Positions 1 to 5,202 of a DNA stretch of 13,270 nucleotides are shown here, one piece after another; position 1 is the stretch's first letter, and each line of letters opens with the position of its first letter. The notes under the pieces were generated by a model, which worked only from the letters and a program-made list of their open reading frames with translations, was not told where the DNA came from and did not search any database. A program made the translations under genes and the position numbers. Origin of the DNA: Chloroflexota bacterium (GTDB lineage: Bacteria > Chloroflexota > Anaerolineae > Anaerolineales > Villigracilaceae); assembly GCA_021823555.1 (NCBI GenBank), contig JAKANW010000026.1, positions 1 through 13,270 of the forward strand. The letters are read 5' to 3'.

Positions 1-242
1 ACCGCACTGCTTTGTTGCTTCGAGAAAAGATATGAGCCGCTTGGACAAATTTTGATACGACACCGCACCTCTGACACTGAAACTTGTCCCGTCTTCGTAT
101 AAAGAGCGACCATAAAATATCAAGTTAATTTGAAGATCCTCCGCAGCCCTTCGCCCCTTCCGCATTGAAGCTCTCCGCAGCAAGCTACGGAGAATGCGCT
201 CGCCGCCGAATTCACCTGCTTATCCCGCCGGCGGCGTCCCCA
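1..242. other. Region downstream of cmk, no assignable gene
   Basis: No convincing gene was found here. On the minus strand an ORF can be read from an ATG at 165 to the window edge (about 55 codons, open at the edge), but I do not recognise its product. Another frame gives a short arginine- and glycine-rich peptide that ends near 121. The stretch also holds a hairpin at 173-192. It lies directly downstream of the cytidylate kinase part of the chimeric frame. If that part comes from another genome, this stretch does too. Its AT-richer tail (1-130) differs by eye from the Chloroflexota-like sequence further right. Confidence 0.4.
173..192 (-). repeat. Short hairpin, REP-like palindrome
   Basis: The plus strand reads CTCCGCAG, CAAG, CTACGGAG. 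On the minus-strand transcript this is an 8-bp stem with one T-G wobble and a four-base loop. The wobble pairs only in the minus-strand RNA; the plus-strand RNA would have a C-A mismatch. The arm CTCCGCAGC occurs again at 138-146, so this may be part of a dispersed palindromic repeat. It lies 50 bases past the cmk stop but has no T-tract, so it is not a clear terminator. Confidence 0.4.
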
Positions 243-1115
243 TCACGTCCTGACCACCTCCATCATTTTCGCTACCACGTCGGGAATCGTCATCCGGGAT
301 GAATCAATGAGAACGGCACCCTCGGGAACCCTCAGCGGGGAAATGCTGCGTTCACGATCCTGCCGGTCCCTGGCCATCAGATCCTTTTCCACCTCTCCGT
401 AGTCGGCGGACGCCCCCTTCAGCACCAGTTCATCGTAGCGTCCCCGCGCCCGCTCGGCGACTTTCGCATCCAGATAAAACTTGCAATCGGCATCGGGAAA
501 AACCACCGTCCCCATGTCCCGGCCTTCGGCAACAATTCCCCCCTCTGCTCCCGCCTCCCTCTGCAGGGAAAAAAGGGCCTTTCTTACAACCGGAATCCCG
601 GAAACCTTTGAAGCCAAAAGGCCGATCTCCTCCGTCCTGATTTTTTCCGTGACCTCCTCGCCATCGATAATAACCCTGATGCCGTCGGCACGTTTCTCAA
701 GACTGATCTTCGTCCTGGCACACAGTTCCGCAAGCTGCCCTTCGTCATCGGGAGACACCCGCTCCACGACGACCTTGTAGGCCAACGCCCGGTACAGTGC
801 CCCCGTGTCCAGGTAGAGATAGGACAATCTCTCCGCAAGAAGCCTGCTGACCGTGCTTTTCCCCGCACCGTTACGCCCGACGATGCCGAGGACTTTGCCT
901 TCATCGAGATCAAAGGAGACATCGTTCAGCGCCCAGATGGTGGAAGTCCCGCTCGTGCCGCGCAGACCTGTGCCGCGCAAAGCCTGGACGACGCGTACCG
1001 GCATCATAAGCGTATCCACGATCACATCGCGGAACATGTTGTAGCGGAATTTCCCTTGCGCCGCGCCGATCCGGTATTGCTTGCTGAGATTTTTTACACT
1101 GACTGCTGTTGCCAT
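243..1115 (-). CDS. cmk: Chimeric ORF: ABC export ATPase N-terminus joined to cytidylate kinase
   Basis: This frame encodes 290 residues from ATG 1115. Residues 1-88 match the start of an O-antigen/teichoic-acid export ATPase (Wzt/TagH type): the N-terminal strand, a WALNDVSF segment near 61-68 and a Walker A (GRNGAGKST, 80-88). After the P-loop the Q-loop, LSGGQ signature, Walker B and H-loop are all absent. Instead the frame continues as cytidylate kinase (CMP + ATP to CDP + ADP). It shows DTGALYR at 103-109, EGRDMGTVVFPDA at 197-209, RDRQDRERSISPL at 249-261 and DSS at 271-273, and ends where Cmk normally ends. Only about ten N-terminal Cmk residues are missing. The join falls in GAGKST, which both families share. 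The start at 1115 is preferred because an upstream extension to 1400 would only translate a repeat and overlap the permease gene. The likeliest cause is misassembly of two genomes; a true recombination is possible. As written, the ATPase is non-functional, and whether the kinase part works is unclear. Confidence 0.85.
   Translation of the reverse strand: MATAVSVKNLSKQYRIGAAQGKFRYNMFRDVIVDTLMMPVRVVQALRGTGLRGTSGTSTIWALNDVSFDLDEGKVLGIVGRNGAGKSTVSRLLAERLSYLYLDTGALYRALAYKVVVERVSPDDEGQLAELCARTKISLEKRADGIRVIIDGEEVTEKIRTEEIGLLASKVSGIPVVRKALFSLQREAGAEGGIVAEGRDMGTVVFPDADCKFYLDAKVAERARGRYDELVLKGASADYGEVEKDLMARDRQDRERSISPLRVPEGAVLIDSSRMTIPDVVAKMMEVVRT
852..872 (-). other. Splice point between ATPase and Cmk sequence
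   Basis: Codons 852-869 encode GAGKST (residues 83-88), and 870-872 encodes the preceding Asn, which is typical of ABC P-loops (RNGAGKST) rather than Cmk (GPSGAGKST). The following Val-Ser-Arg-Leu-Leu-Ala-Glu is typical of Cmk. So the change of identity lies within about 20 bases that could be nearly identical in the two parent genes. The reading frame is kept because the motif is in the same phase in both. This is what a short shared k-mer in an assembly graph would produce, and also what microhomology-driven recombination would produce. Confidence 0.8.
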
Positions 1116-1127
1116 AATTTTCTCAAA

Positions 1128-1211
1128 TGTCATTGCGAGCGCAAGTTGCGAAGCAATCTCCAATTTCCCTGGGATTGCTTCGGGCGAAAAAACATCGCCC
1201 TCGCAATGACA
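1128..1211. repeat. MITE-like palindromic repeat between permease and ATPase
   Basis: The ends are perfect 12-bp inverted repeats: TGTCATTGCGAG at 1128-1139 and CTCGCAATGACA at 1200-1211. A nested pair, CGAAGCAATCTC at 1149-1160 and GGGATTGCTTCG at 1171-1182, matches in 11 of 12 positions. The 84-bp element encodes nothing sensible. It ends two bases from the permease stop codon (1214-1216) and lies 12 bases before the ATPase start. The CATTGCGAG...GAAGCAATC pattern is, to my knowledge, a common dispersed palindromic repeat in environmental genomes. In RNA it would fold into a long hairpin inside the operon message. Confidence 0.85.
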
Positions 1212-1213
1212 TG

Positions 1214-2065
1214 TTATATCGTATCCGCGAAGGTCCTTTCCATGTTGCGGAAGTAGAAAAGTCCACCTACTAGAACAAGCACGGAGACGGCGACTGAAAT
1301 CCACATCTGCGGGCCGGGGCCAGTGTTCGCGCCCAGCAAGGCCCAGCGGAATCCGTTCACCACACCGGCCATCGGGTTCAGCGAATAGACCCACTGCCAC
1401 TTACCTGAGATCACCTTGGCCGAATAGGCCACTGGCGTGATGAACAGCCAGAATTGGGTCAGGAATGGGAGCACATAGTTGACATCGCGATACTGCACGT
1501 TGATGGCCGAAAGCCAGAGCGCAACTCCCAGCGCAGTGATGATGGATAGAAGCAGGAAAAAAGGCAGGGTCCAGAGAGAGGCGAGGTTCGGCGTGACTTT
1601 GAAGTAAACCATCATTCCAACCAGGATGACCGACGCGATGGCAAAGTCCACCAGTCCGCCCAGCACGGAGGCCAGCGGCAGGACCAGCCGCGGAAAATAG
1701 ATCTTCGTCACCATGTTCTGGTTCGAGGTCAACGAACGGCTGGCGTTGTTGAGCGCGGCGGTGAAAAGTCCCCACGGCAGGAGCGCAGTGTAGGAAAAGA
1801 TCGGGTATGGAATGTTGCTGTCGGTCTGCACCTTGGTGATGCCGCCATTAAAAATAAAATTGAAGACCAACATCGTCAGCACAGGCTGGATCACAGCCCA
1901 GGCCGCGCCGAGCACGGTCTGTTTGTAGCGGACCTTGATGTCGCGCCAGATCATGAAGTAGACCAGTTCGCGATACGTCCACAGGTCGCGCAAATTAAGC
2001 GCAGCGAGTCCGCTGGATGGTTTGATATAAATAGTGGTGGGTTGATGCTTTACGATTTCAGTCAT
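1214..2065 (-). CDS. wzm: ABC-2 type polysaccharide export permease
   Basis: This 283-residue protein is the membrane subunit of an O-antigen/teichoic-acid type ABC exporter (Wzm/TagG family, ABC2_membrane fold), which moves lipid-linked glycan across the inner membrane. The family pattern is clear. A cytosolic N-terminal amphipathic segment runs into RELVYFMIWRDIKVRYKQT (about 32-50), which is typical of these permeases. About six hydrophobic segments follow, then the conserved run around NVQYRDVNYVLPFLTQ and the C-terminal SLNPMAGVVNGFRWALLG. The length is normal (260-290). It ends two bases from a palindromic repeat, and its ATPase partner starts 99 bases downstream. That ATPase is cut off after its P-loop in this assembly, so the transporter is incomplete here. 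The start ATG at 2063-2065 gives the usual N-terminus. Confidence 0.9.
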   Translation of the reverse strand: MTEIVKHQPTTIYIKPSSGLAALNLRDLWTYRELVYFMIWRDIKVRYKQTVLGAAWAVIQPVLTMLVFNFIFNGGITKVQTDSNIPYPIFSYTALLPWGLFTAALNNASRSLTSNQNMVTKIYFPRLVLPLASVLGGLVDFAIASVILVGMMVYFKVTPNLASLWTLPFFLLLSIITALGVALWLSAINVQYRDVNYVLPFLTQFWLFITPVAYSAKVISGKWQWVYSLNPMAGVVNGFRWALLGANTGPGPQMWISVAVSVLVLVGGLFYFRNMERTFADTI

Positions 2066-2077
2066 GGTTTCTCAGTA

Positions 2078-2183
2078 TGTCGCTGCGAGGGGTGTTCTTT
2101 CCCGAAGCAGCCCCCCTGGTTCGAGGAGATTGCTTACCCTACAGGTACGATATCGTCGGGGGGGCGCCCTCCTCGCAAAGACA
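2078..2183. repeat. Palindromic repeat filling the fcl-permease gap
   Basis: This 106-bp element has terminal inverted repeats TGTCGCTGCGAGG (2078-2090) and CCTCGCAAAGACA (2171-2183), which match in 11 of 13 positions. Inside are C-rich and G-rich runs (about 2109-2115 and 2159-2165) that could pair, and a GGAGATTGCTT motif that resembles the inner arm of the 1128-1211 element. It fills nearly the whole gap, starting 12 bases before the permease ATG and ending exactly against the fcl stop codon (2184-2186). Confidence 0.75.
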
Positions 2184-3182
2184 TTATTTTATTTTTTCGC
2201 GGTTCTCTTTGAACCACTCGATCGTGCGGCGCATGCCTTCCTCGAACGGGACCTGTGCGCTCCAGCCAAAGAGTTCCTTGGCGCGGCTAACATCCAATCC
2301 GCGGCGGGGCTGGCCGTTGGGCTTGTCCGTCTGCCAGACAAGATTGCCCTCGAAGCCCGTCATTTTGACGATCATCTCGGTCAGGTTCTTGATGGAGATT
2401 TCATAGCCAGAGCCGAGATTAACAGGCAGGTCACCGTTGTATTTTTCGGCGGCGGCCACGATGCCATCGGCGGCATCCTCCACGTACAGGAATTCACGCG
2501 TCGGCGAGCCGTCACCCCAGGCGAACAATTCCTTGTCGCCGCGCTCCTTCGCTTCCACGGCCTTGCGGATCAGCGCGGGGATGACGTGCGAAGTCGCCAG
2601 GTTGAAGTTATCACGCGGGCCGTAAAGATTGACAGGCAAAAGGAAGATGGCGTTGAAACCATATTGCTGACGATACGACTGCGCCTGCACCAGCATCATC
2701 TTCTTGGCCAGACCGTAGGGAGCGTTGGTCTCTTCGGGGTAGCCGCTCCACAAATCATCTTCCCTGAATGGGACAGGCGTGAACTTGGGATAGGCGCACA
2801 CCGTACCAATGGCGACGAACTTGCCCACGCCGTTCTTCCAAGCCCGGTGCATCATCTCCACGCCCATCATCAGGTTGTCGTAGAAAAACTCGGCGGGATG
2901 CTCGCGGTTCGCGCCGATGCCGCCTACATTAGCCGCCAAGTGAATGATGACCACATCCTTCGGATCAATTCCCTTCAAGGCATCCACATACATGCGACGG
3001 ATGTCGTTGGGTTCAACAAGGTTGTAATTCTCGATGCGCGGGATGAAAATATCCGTTGCGCCGCGCTGTTTGAGCTTCTCGGTCACGAATGAACCAAGGA
3101 AACCAGCGCCGCCAGTCAAGATCACTCTTTTGTTTTGCCAAAAGGTGGAAGGTTCAAAGTTGGAAGGTTGAAGGTCAGACAT
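2184..3182 (-). CDS. fcl: GDP-L-fucose synthase-like NAD(P)-dependent SDR
   Basis: This 332-residue extended SDR closely resembles GDP-L-fucose synthase (GDP-4-keto-6-deoxy-mannose 3,5-epimerase-4-reductase). The cofactor motif TGGAGFLG is at 23-30. YGLAK at 156-160 supplies the catalytic Tyr156 and Lys160. In GTVCAYP (126-132), Thr127 stands where E. coli Fcl has Ser107, and Cys129 matches Cys109. SHVIPAL gives His199, matching His179. The epimerase Cys/His pair is therefore conserved, which favours fucose synthase over a plain epimerase. The usual partner gmd is not in the window. The start ATG at 3182 overlaps the S23 stop by eight bases, with a GGAG about ten bases upstream. The first 14 or so residues ([14 protein letters not shown]) are encoded by a short intergenic repeat and look recently added. 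A start at 3233 would lie inside the S23 gene and is rejected. Confidence 0.88.
   Translation of the reverse strand: MSDLQPSNFEPSTFWQNKRVILTGGAGFLGSFVTEKLKQRGATDIFIPRIENYNLVEPNDIRRMYVDALKGIDPKDVVIIHLAANVGGIGANREHPAEFFYDNLMMGVEMMHRAWKNGVGKFVAIGTVCAYPKFTPVPFREDDLWSGYPEETNAPYGLAKKMMLVQAQSYRQQYGFNAIFLLPVNLYGPRDNFNLATSHVIPALIRKAVEAKERGDKELFAWGDGSPTREFLYVEDAADGIVAAAEKYNGDLPVNLGSGYEISIKNLTEMIVKMTGFEGNLVWQTDKPNGQPRRGLDVSRAKELFGWSAQVPFEEGMRRTIEWFKENREKIK
3142..3179. repeat. Left inverted copy of repeat flanking the S23 gene
   Basis: This low-complexity repeat is built from AAGGTT/GGAAGG units on the plus strand. Its core GGTTCAAAGTT (3151-3161) occurs in perfect inverted orientation at 3604-3614 on the other side of the S23 gene, and similarity extends about ten bases on either side with one gap. 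On the minus strand it is translated as the N-terminus of the fucose synthase. AACCTTCAACCTTCAAC-like strings are common between genes in environmental genomes, so the repeat alone does not prove mobility. Confidence 0.7.
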
Positions 3183-3585
3183 CGTAAGAAGCTCCGTCCT
3201 CCCGCACACGGCGGGCATTAGGTTGGGATTCAAGATATTGAATGAACCGCGCCAGTTGTTTACTACAAGTTTCAGCTAAAGAATACGCCAGATCAAATTG
3301 CTCGTCTGTCAGATATTGCTGTTCCCGAGCGATATAGAGTTGGGCTCTCAATTCACCTGCCGAGCCTTTCGAACGCGCCAAATATTGGATGAACATGACC
3401 TGGGTTTGACTCTCGAACCCTTCAGCAATATTCGACATGATCGAGACCGCTGCGCGCCGCATCTGGTCGCGCAAACCAAAATCGCGCGCGAACGCCCCAT
3501 CGGATGAGCATGAATAAACCAGGTTCGTCAGTTCCTTTGCTTTTTGCCAGACTTCCAAATCTTCAAAACGTTTTGCTGTCGTCAT
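3175..3585 (-). CDS. Four-helix-bundle S23/23S rRNA IVP-like protein
   Basis: This 136-residue protein belongs to the four-helix-bundle 'S23 ribosomal protein / 23S rRNA intervening sequence protein' family (PF05635, TIGR02436). The hallmark pattern is visible: [13 protein letters not shown] at about 7-19, [23 protein letters not shown] in the middle, a [10 protein letters not shown] segment, and the LTDEQF loop near the C-terminus. Length is slightly above the usual 115-130 because of a divergent tail (from about residue 122) that runs into the next gene. It is not a ribosomal protein despite the name, and its function is unknown; related bundles act as the accessory protein (bAvd) of diversity-generating retroelements. 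No reverse transcriptase is seen here. ATG 3585 is chosen over TTG 3591 because an AAGG lies six bases upstream, inside the flanking repeat. It lies between two sugar-nucleotide genes and its stop overlaps the fcl start. Confidence 0.9.
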   Translation of the reverse strand: MTTAKRFEDLEVWQKAKELTNLVYSCSSDGAFARDFGLRDQMRRAAVSIMSNIAEGFESQTQVMFIQYLARSKGSAGELRAQLYIAREQQYLTDEQFDLAYSLAETCSKQLARFIQYLESQPNARRVREDGASYDV

Positions 3586-3587
3586 GC

Positions 3588-3620
3588 TCAACCTTAAACC
3601 TGTAACTTTGAACCTGCAAC
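3588..3620. repeat. Right inverted copy of repeat flanking the S23 gene
   Basis: The plus strand carries TCAACCTTAAACCTG followed by TAACTTTGAACCTGCAAC. Its core AACTTTGAACC (3604-3614) is the exact reverse complement of 3151-3161. The copy fills the whole space between the epimerase stop codon (3621-3623) and the S23 start (3585). On the minus strand it supplies the AAGG that may serve as the S23 ribosome binding site. With the left copy it bounds a segment of about 480 bp (3142-3620). Confidence 0.7.
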
Positions 3621-4631
3621 TTATTGCACGATGAACTGTGCGTTACGATATTTTTCATCCATCGGATTGCGGATGAGACCCGTTTTCAGCGCATGCAACA
3701 CTTCGCGAATACCGTCATCCACATCAAAAGTCGTTTCAAAACCCAACTCGCGTTTGATCTTCGCAAAAGATACTGTAATATCGCGCATGTCGCCGCCAAA
3801 AGTCAGGTTCTTGTATTCCACCGTCGTCTCCGGCATGCGTTTCAACACCAAAGCCACGATCTGGTCCTTGGAATAATTCCCCGCGTCCGTGCCCAGGTTG
3901 TAAACCTGGCCGCGCACCTTTTTCTCTTCTGCCTCCAGGCCAAGCACGATCCCACGGGCCACATCCTGAACGTGCACAAAGGAACGTGAGTAGCCGCGCT
4001 GGTAAATGATAAGTTCTCGTTTTGTGAAAGCTTCCAACACAAACTGATTTACGATCAGGTCAAAACGCGTGCGCGGCGAAATCCCATATAACGTTGCAAA
4101 GCGGAAGGCTAGCGGAGCGCAGGACCCGTTCCCTTGTGAAAGCAGATACTCCTCCGCGGCGATCTTCGTCTCCGCATAAAGGGATTGCGGCATCAGCGGC
4201 GACTCTTCGGTGACGGGCCTTCCATCGGGGGACAGGCCATAGTTGCTGTATGTGGATGCGAACACGAATCGTCCCACGCCCAAATCTGCCGCCTGCCCAA
4301 AAACCATTTTCGTAGCCTCAACGTTGTACCGCCACGCCACCTGACGGCCCACCGCCTGGCACGCTGGGAATCCTACGATCCCGGCCAGGTGAACCACAGC
4401 ATCCGGCCTGGGCCATTCGCTCCTGGCAGCCTCGCGCAGGGCGCGCGGCTCGGTCACATCCGCCTTCACGAAGTGGAAACGAGGATGATGCAAAAACGGC
4501 AAAATCGATTCGCCGCCGAACAGGAGCGTGTCCAGGACGGTGACGCGATAATTCGCGCGCAGCAACTCCGAGGTCAGGAGAGAACCGATATAACCCGCTC
4601 CGCCGGTCACCAAAACATGTCGGTCAGCCAT
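3621..4631 (-). CDS. NAD-dependent sugar-nucleotide epimerase/dehydratase (extended SDR)
   Basis: This 336-residue protein is an extended SDR acting on an NDP-sugar, similar to UDP-glucose 4-epimerase/WcaG-type enzymes. It has the Rossmann motif TGGAGYIG (9-16), an Asp at the end of the second strand (VTVLD, about 30-34) that suits NAD(H), HLAGIVG at 81-87, and an active site of Ser126/Thr127 in FASTYSNYG with Tyr152 and Lys156 (YAETK). A substrate-binding FRFATLYG and the C-terminal SFVHVQDVARGIVLGL follow, as usual in the family. The exact sugar cannot be read from sequence; the chemistry could be 4-epimerisation, 4,6-dehydration or another SDR step. The gene starts inside the regulator's last codons (eight-base overlap, ATGGCTGA), which suggests translational coupling. 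It has a strong ribosome binding site. A longer frame to 4703 is rejected. Confidence 0.88.
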   Translation of the reverse strand: MADRHVLVTGGAGYIGSLLTSELLRANYRVTVLDTLLFGGESILPFLHHPRFHFVKADVTEPRALREAARSEWPRPDAVVHLAGIVGFPACQAVGRQVAWRYNVEATKMVFGQAADLGVGRFVFASTYSNYGLSPDGRPVTEESPLMPQSLYAETKIAAEEYLLSQGNGSCAPLAFRFATLYGISPRTRFDLIVNQFVLEAFTKRELIIYQRGYSRSFVHVQDVARGIVLGLEAEEKKVRGQVYNLGTDAGNYSKDQIVALVLKRMPETTVEYKNLTFGGDMRDITVSFAKIKRELGFETTFDVDDGIREVLHALKTGLIRNPMDEKYRNAQFIVQ

Positions 4632-5103
4632 TATTTTCCTCCAGTTGCAACTGAACCTTAAATCCGTCCACATGCAGCACCGGGGCATCGCCATCGGTGA
4701 CAACGGTAACCCCTTCTTCGATGCAGGTCAGGCGGCAAATATCGGCCACATCGCCTCCACCGATAATCCGCACGCGATCATAGCCGGCCCGACGAAGCTC
4801 AGTGACGCGTTCCTTGACGCGCTGGCGAGTCTTTCGATACAGGGCAAAGGAATGCTCCACGTAATTCACCGCCAGGCGGGCGCGCAAGGCAATGCCTTCG
4901 GGCGTGATGATATAGCGCAATTTCTTGCGTTCCGCACGCGAAACCTTGACCGCGCCCTTGGCAATCAGGCGTTTGAGATGCCAGTTGACCGTGCCCACCG
5001 CCACACCCAGTTGGGTGGCAAGCGATGCTTGGGTCACATTCGGGTCGGATTCTATTTGTTCGAGCAGGGAGAGTTCACGCAATTCGTCGTTAGTTGTTTC
5101 CAT
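4624..5103 (-). CDS. EPS-associated MarR-type winged-helix regulator
   Basis: This 159-residue protein has an N-terminal winged helix-turn-helix (about 10-75). The helix-turn-helix reads TQASLATQLGVAVGTVNWHL, and the wing is followed by YIITPEGIALRARLAVNYVE. This resembles the 'EPS-associated transcriptional regulator, MarR family' (TIGR04176), which is found at the head of exopolysaccharide loci. A charged helix (about 85-105) leads to a C-terminal segment with RVRIIGGGDVADICRLTCIEEG (split here by words only), a Rossmann-like glycine-rich strand-helix that could sense a nucleotide or sugar ligand. That domain is short, about 50 residues, so it may be partial. It is the first gene of the minus-strand operon and probably controls it. 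A near-consensus promoter and a palindrome precede it. No good ribosome binding site is visible. Confidence 0.85.
   Translation of the reverse strand: METTNDELRELSLLEQIESDPNVTQASLATQLGVAVGTVNWHLKRLIAKGAVKVSRAERKKLRYIITPEGIALRARLAVNYVEHSFALYRKTRQRVKERVTELRRAGYDRVRIIGGGDVADICRLTCIEEGVTVVTDGDAPVLHVDGFKVQLQLEENNG
4638..4642 (-). promoter_or_regulatory. Strong ribosome binding site of the epimerase
   Basis: GGAGG lies six bases upstream of ATG 4631 on the minus strand (GGAGGAAAATA then ATG). It lies inside the last codons of the regulator gene. It fixes the epimerase start at 4631 and supports coupled translation of the two genes. Confidence 0.85.
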
Positions 5104-5113
5104 ATTATTTCAA

Positions 5114-5130
5114 AATTCAGCCACTGAATT
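5114..5130. promoter_or_regulatory. Perfect palindrome, candidate operator
   Basis: AATTCAG (5114-5120), CCA, CTGAATT (5124-5130) form a perfect 7-3-7 inverted repeat. It overlaps the downstream edge of the regulator's -10 box and covers the expected transcription start near 5121. This is a typical place for an autorepressor. Winged-helix MarR dimers bind such short palindromes. It lies 37 bases upstream of the divergent -35 box. Confidence 0.6.
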
Positions 5131-5155
5131 ATAACCCCAATCAGAGAAGGGTCAA
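5128..5155 (-). promoter_or_regulatory. Near-consensus sigma-70 promoter for the regulator operon
   Basis: On the minus strand the -35 is TTGACC (5150-5155) and the -10 is TATAAT (5128-5133), with a 16-bp spacer. Five of six and six of six positions match consensus. The expected start is near 5121, giving a leader of about 18 bases to ATG 5103. It is the only strong promoter seen for the operon down to the permease. Confidence 0.75.
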
Positions 5156-5166
5156 GGCTCAAACCT

Positions 5167-5194
5167 TTGCAAACCGCGCCGTCCCGCGTACAAT
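5167..5194 (+). promoter_or_regulatory. Promoter of the MT-GT2 gene, probably leaderless
   Basis: The -35 is TTGCAA (5167-5172) and the -10 is TACAAT (5189-5194), with a 16-bp spacer. The -10 ends eight bases before ATG 5203, so transcription would begin at or within a base or two of the start codon. No Shine-Dalgarno sequence is seen before the ATG, which agrees with a leaderless message. Confidence 0.55.
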
Positions 5195-5202
5195 CAGCCC
5201 GC

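Noticed and set aside
243..1115. A genuine bifunctional transporter-kinase enzyme
   Set aside because: Only one P-loop is present and it is shared by both halves; the ATPase half lacks every later motif. No two-activity protein is encoded.
1116..1400. N-terminal extension of the ATPase/Cmk frame to 1400
   Set aside because: It overlaps the end of the permease gene and translates the 1128-1211 repeat. The ATPase family begins at ATG 1115.
1128..2183. CRISPR array or direct-repeat array
   Set aside because: The repeats are inverted and few, with no regular spacers, and no cas gene is in the window.
2064..3092. 342-codon plus-strand open frame
   Set aside because: It is antisense to the fucose synthase gene, its product matches nothing I know, and the opposite strand has clear family motifs.
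3175..3585. Ribosomal protein S23 or a diversity-generating retroelement part
   Set aside because: The family name is historical and the gene is not in an rRNA operon. No reverse transcriptase, template repeat or variable repeat is visible nearby.
5167..5202. TTG start at 5167 for the MT-GT2 gene
   Set aside because: The extra 12 codons lie in the promoter between the -35 and the start site, and ATG 5203 fits the expected N-terminus.
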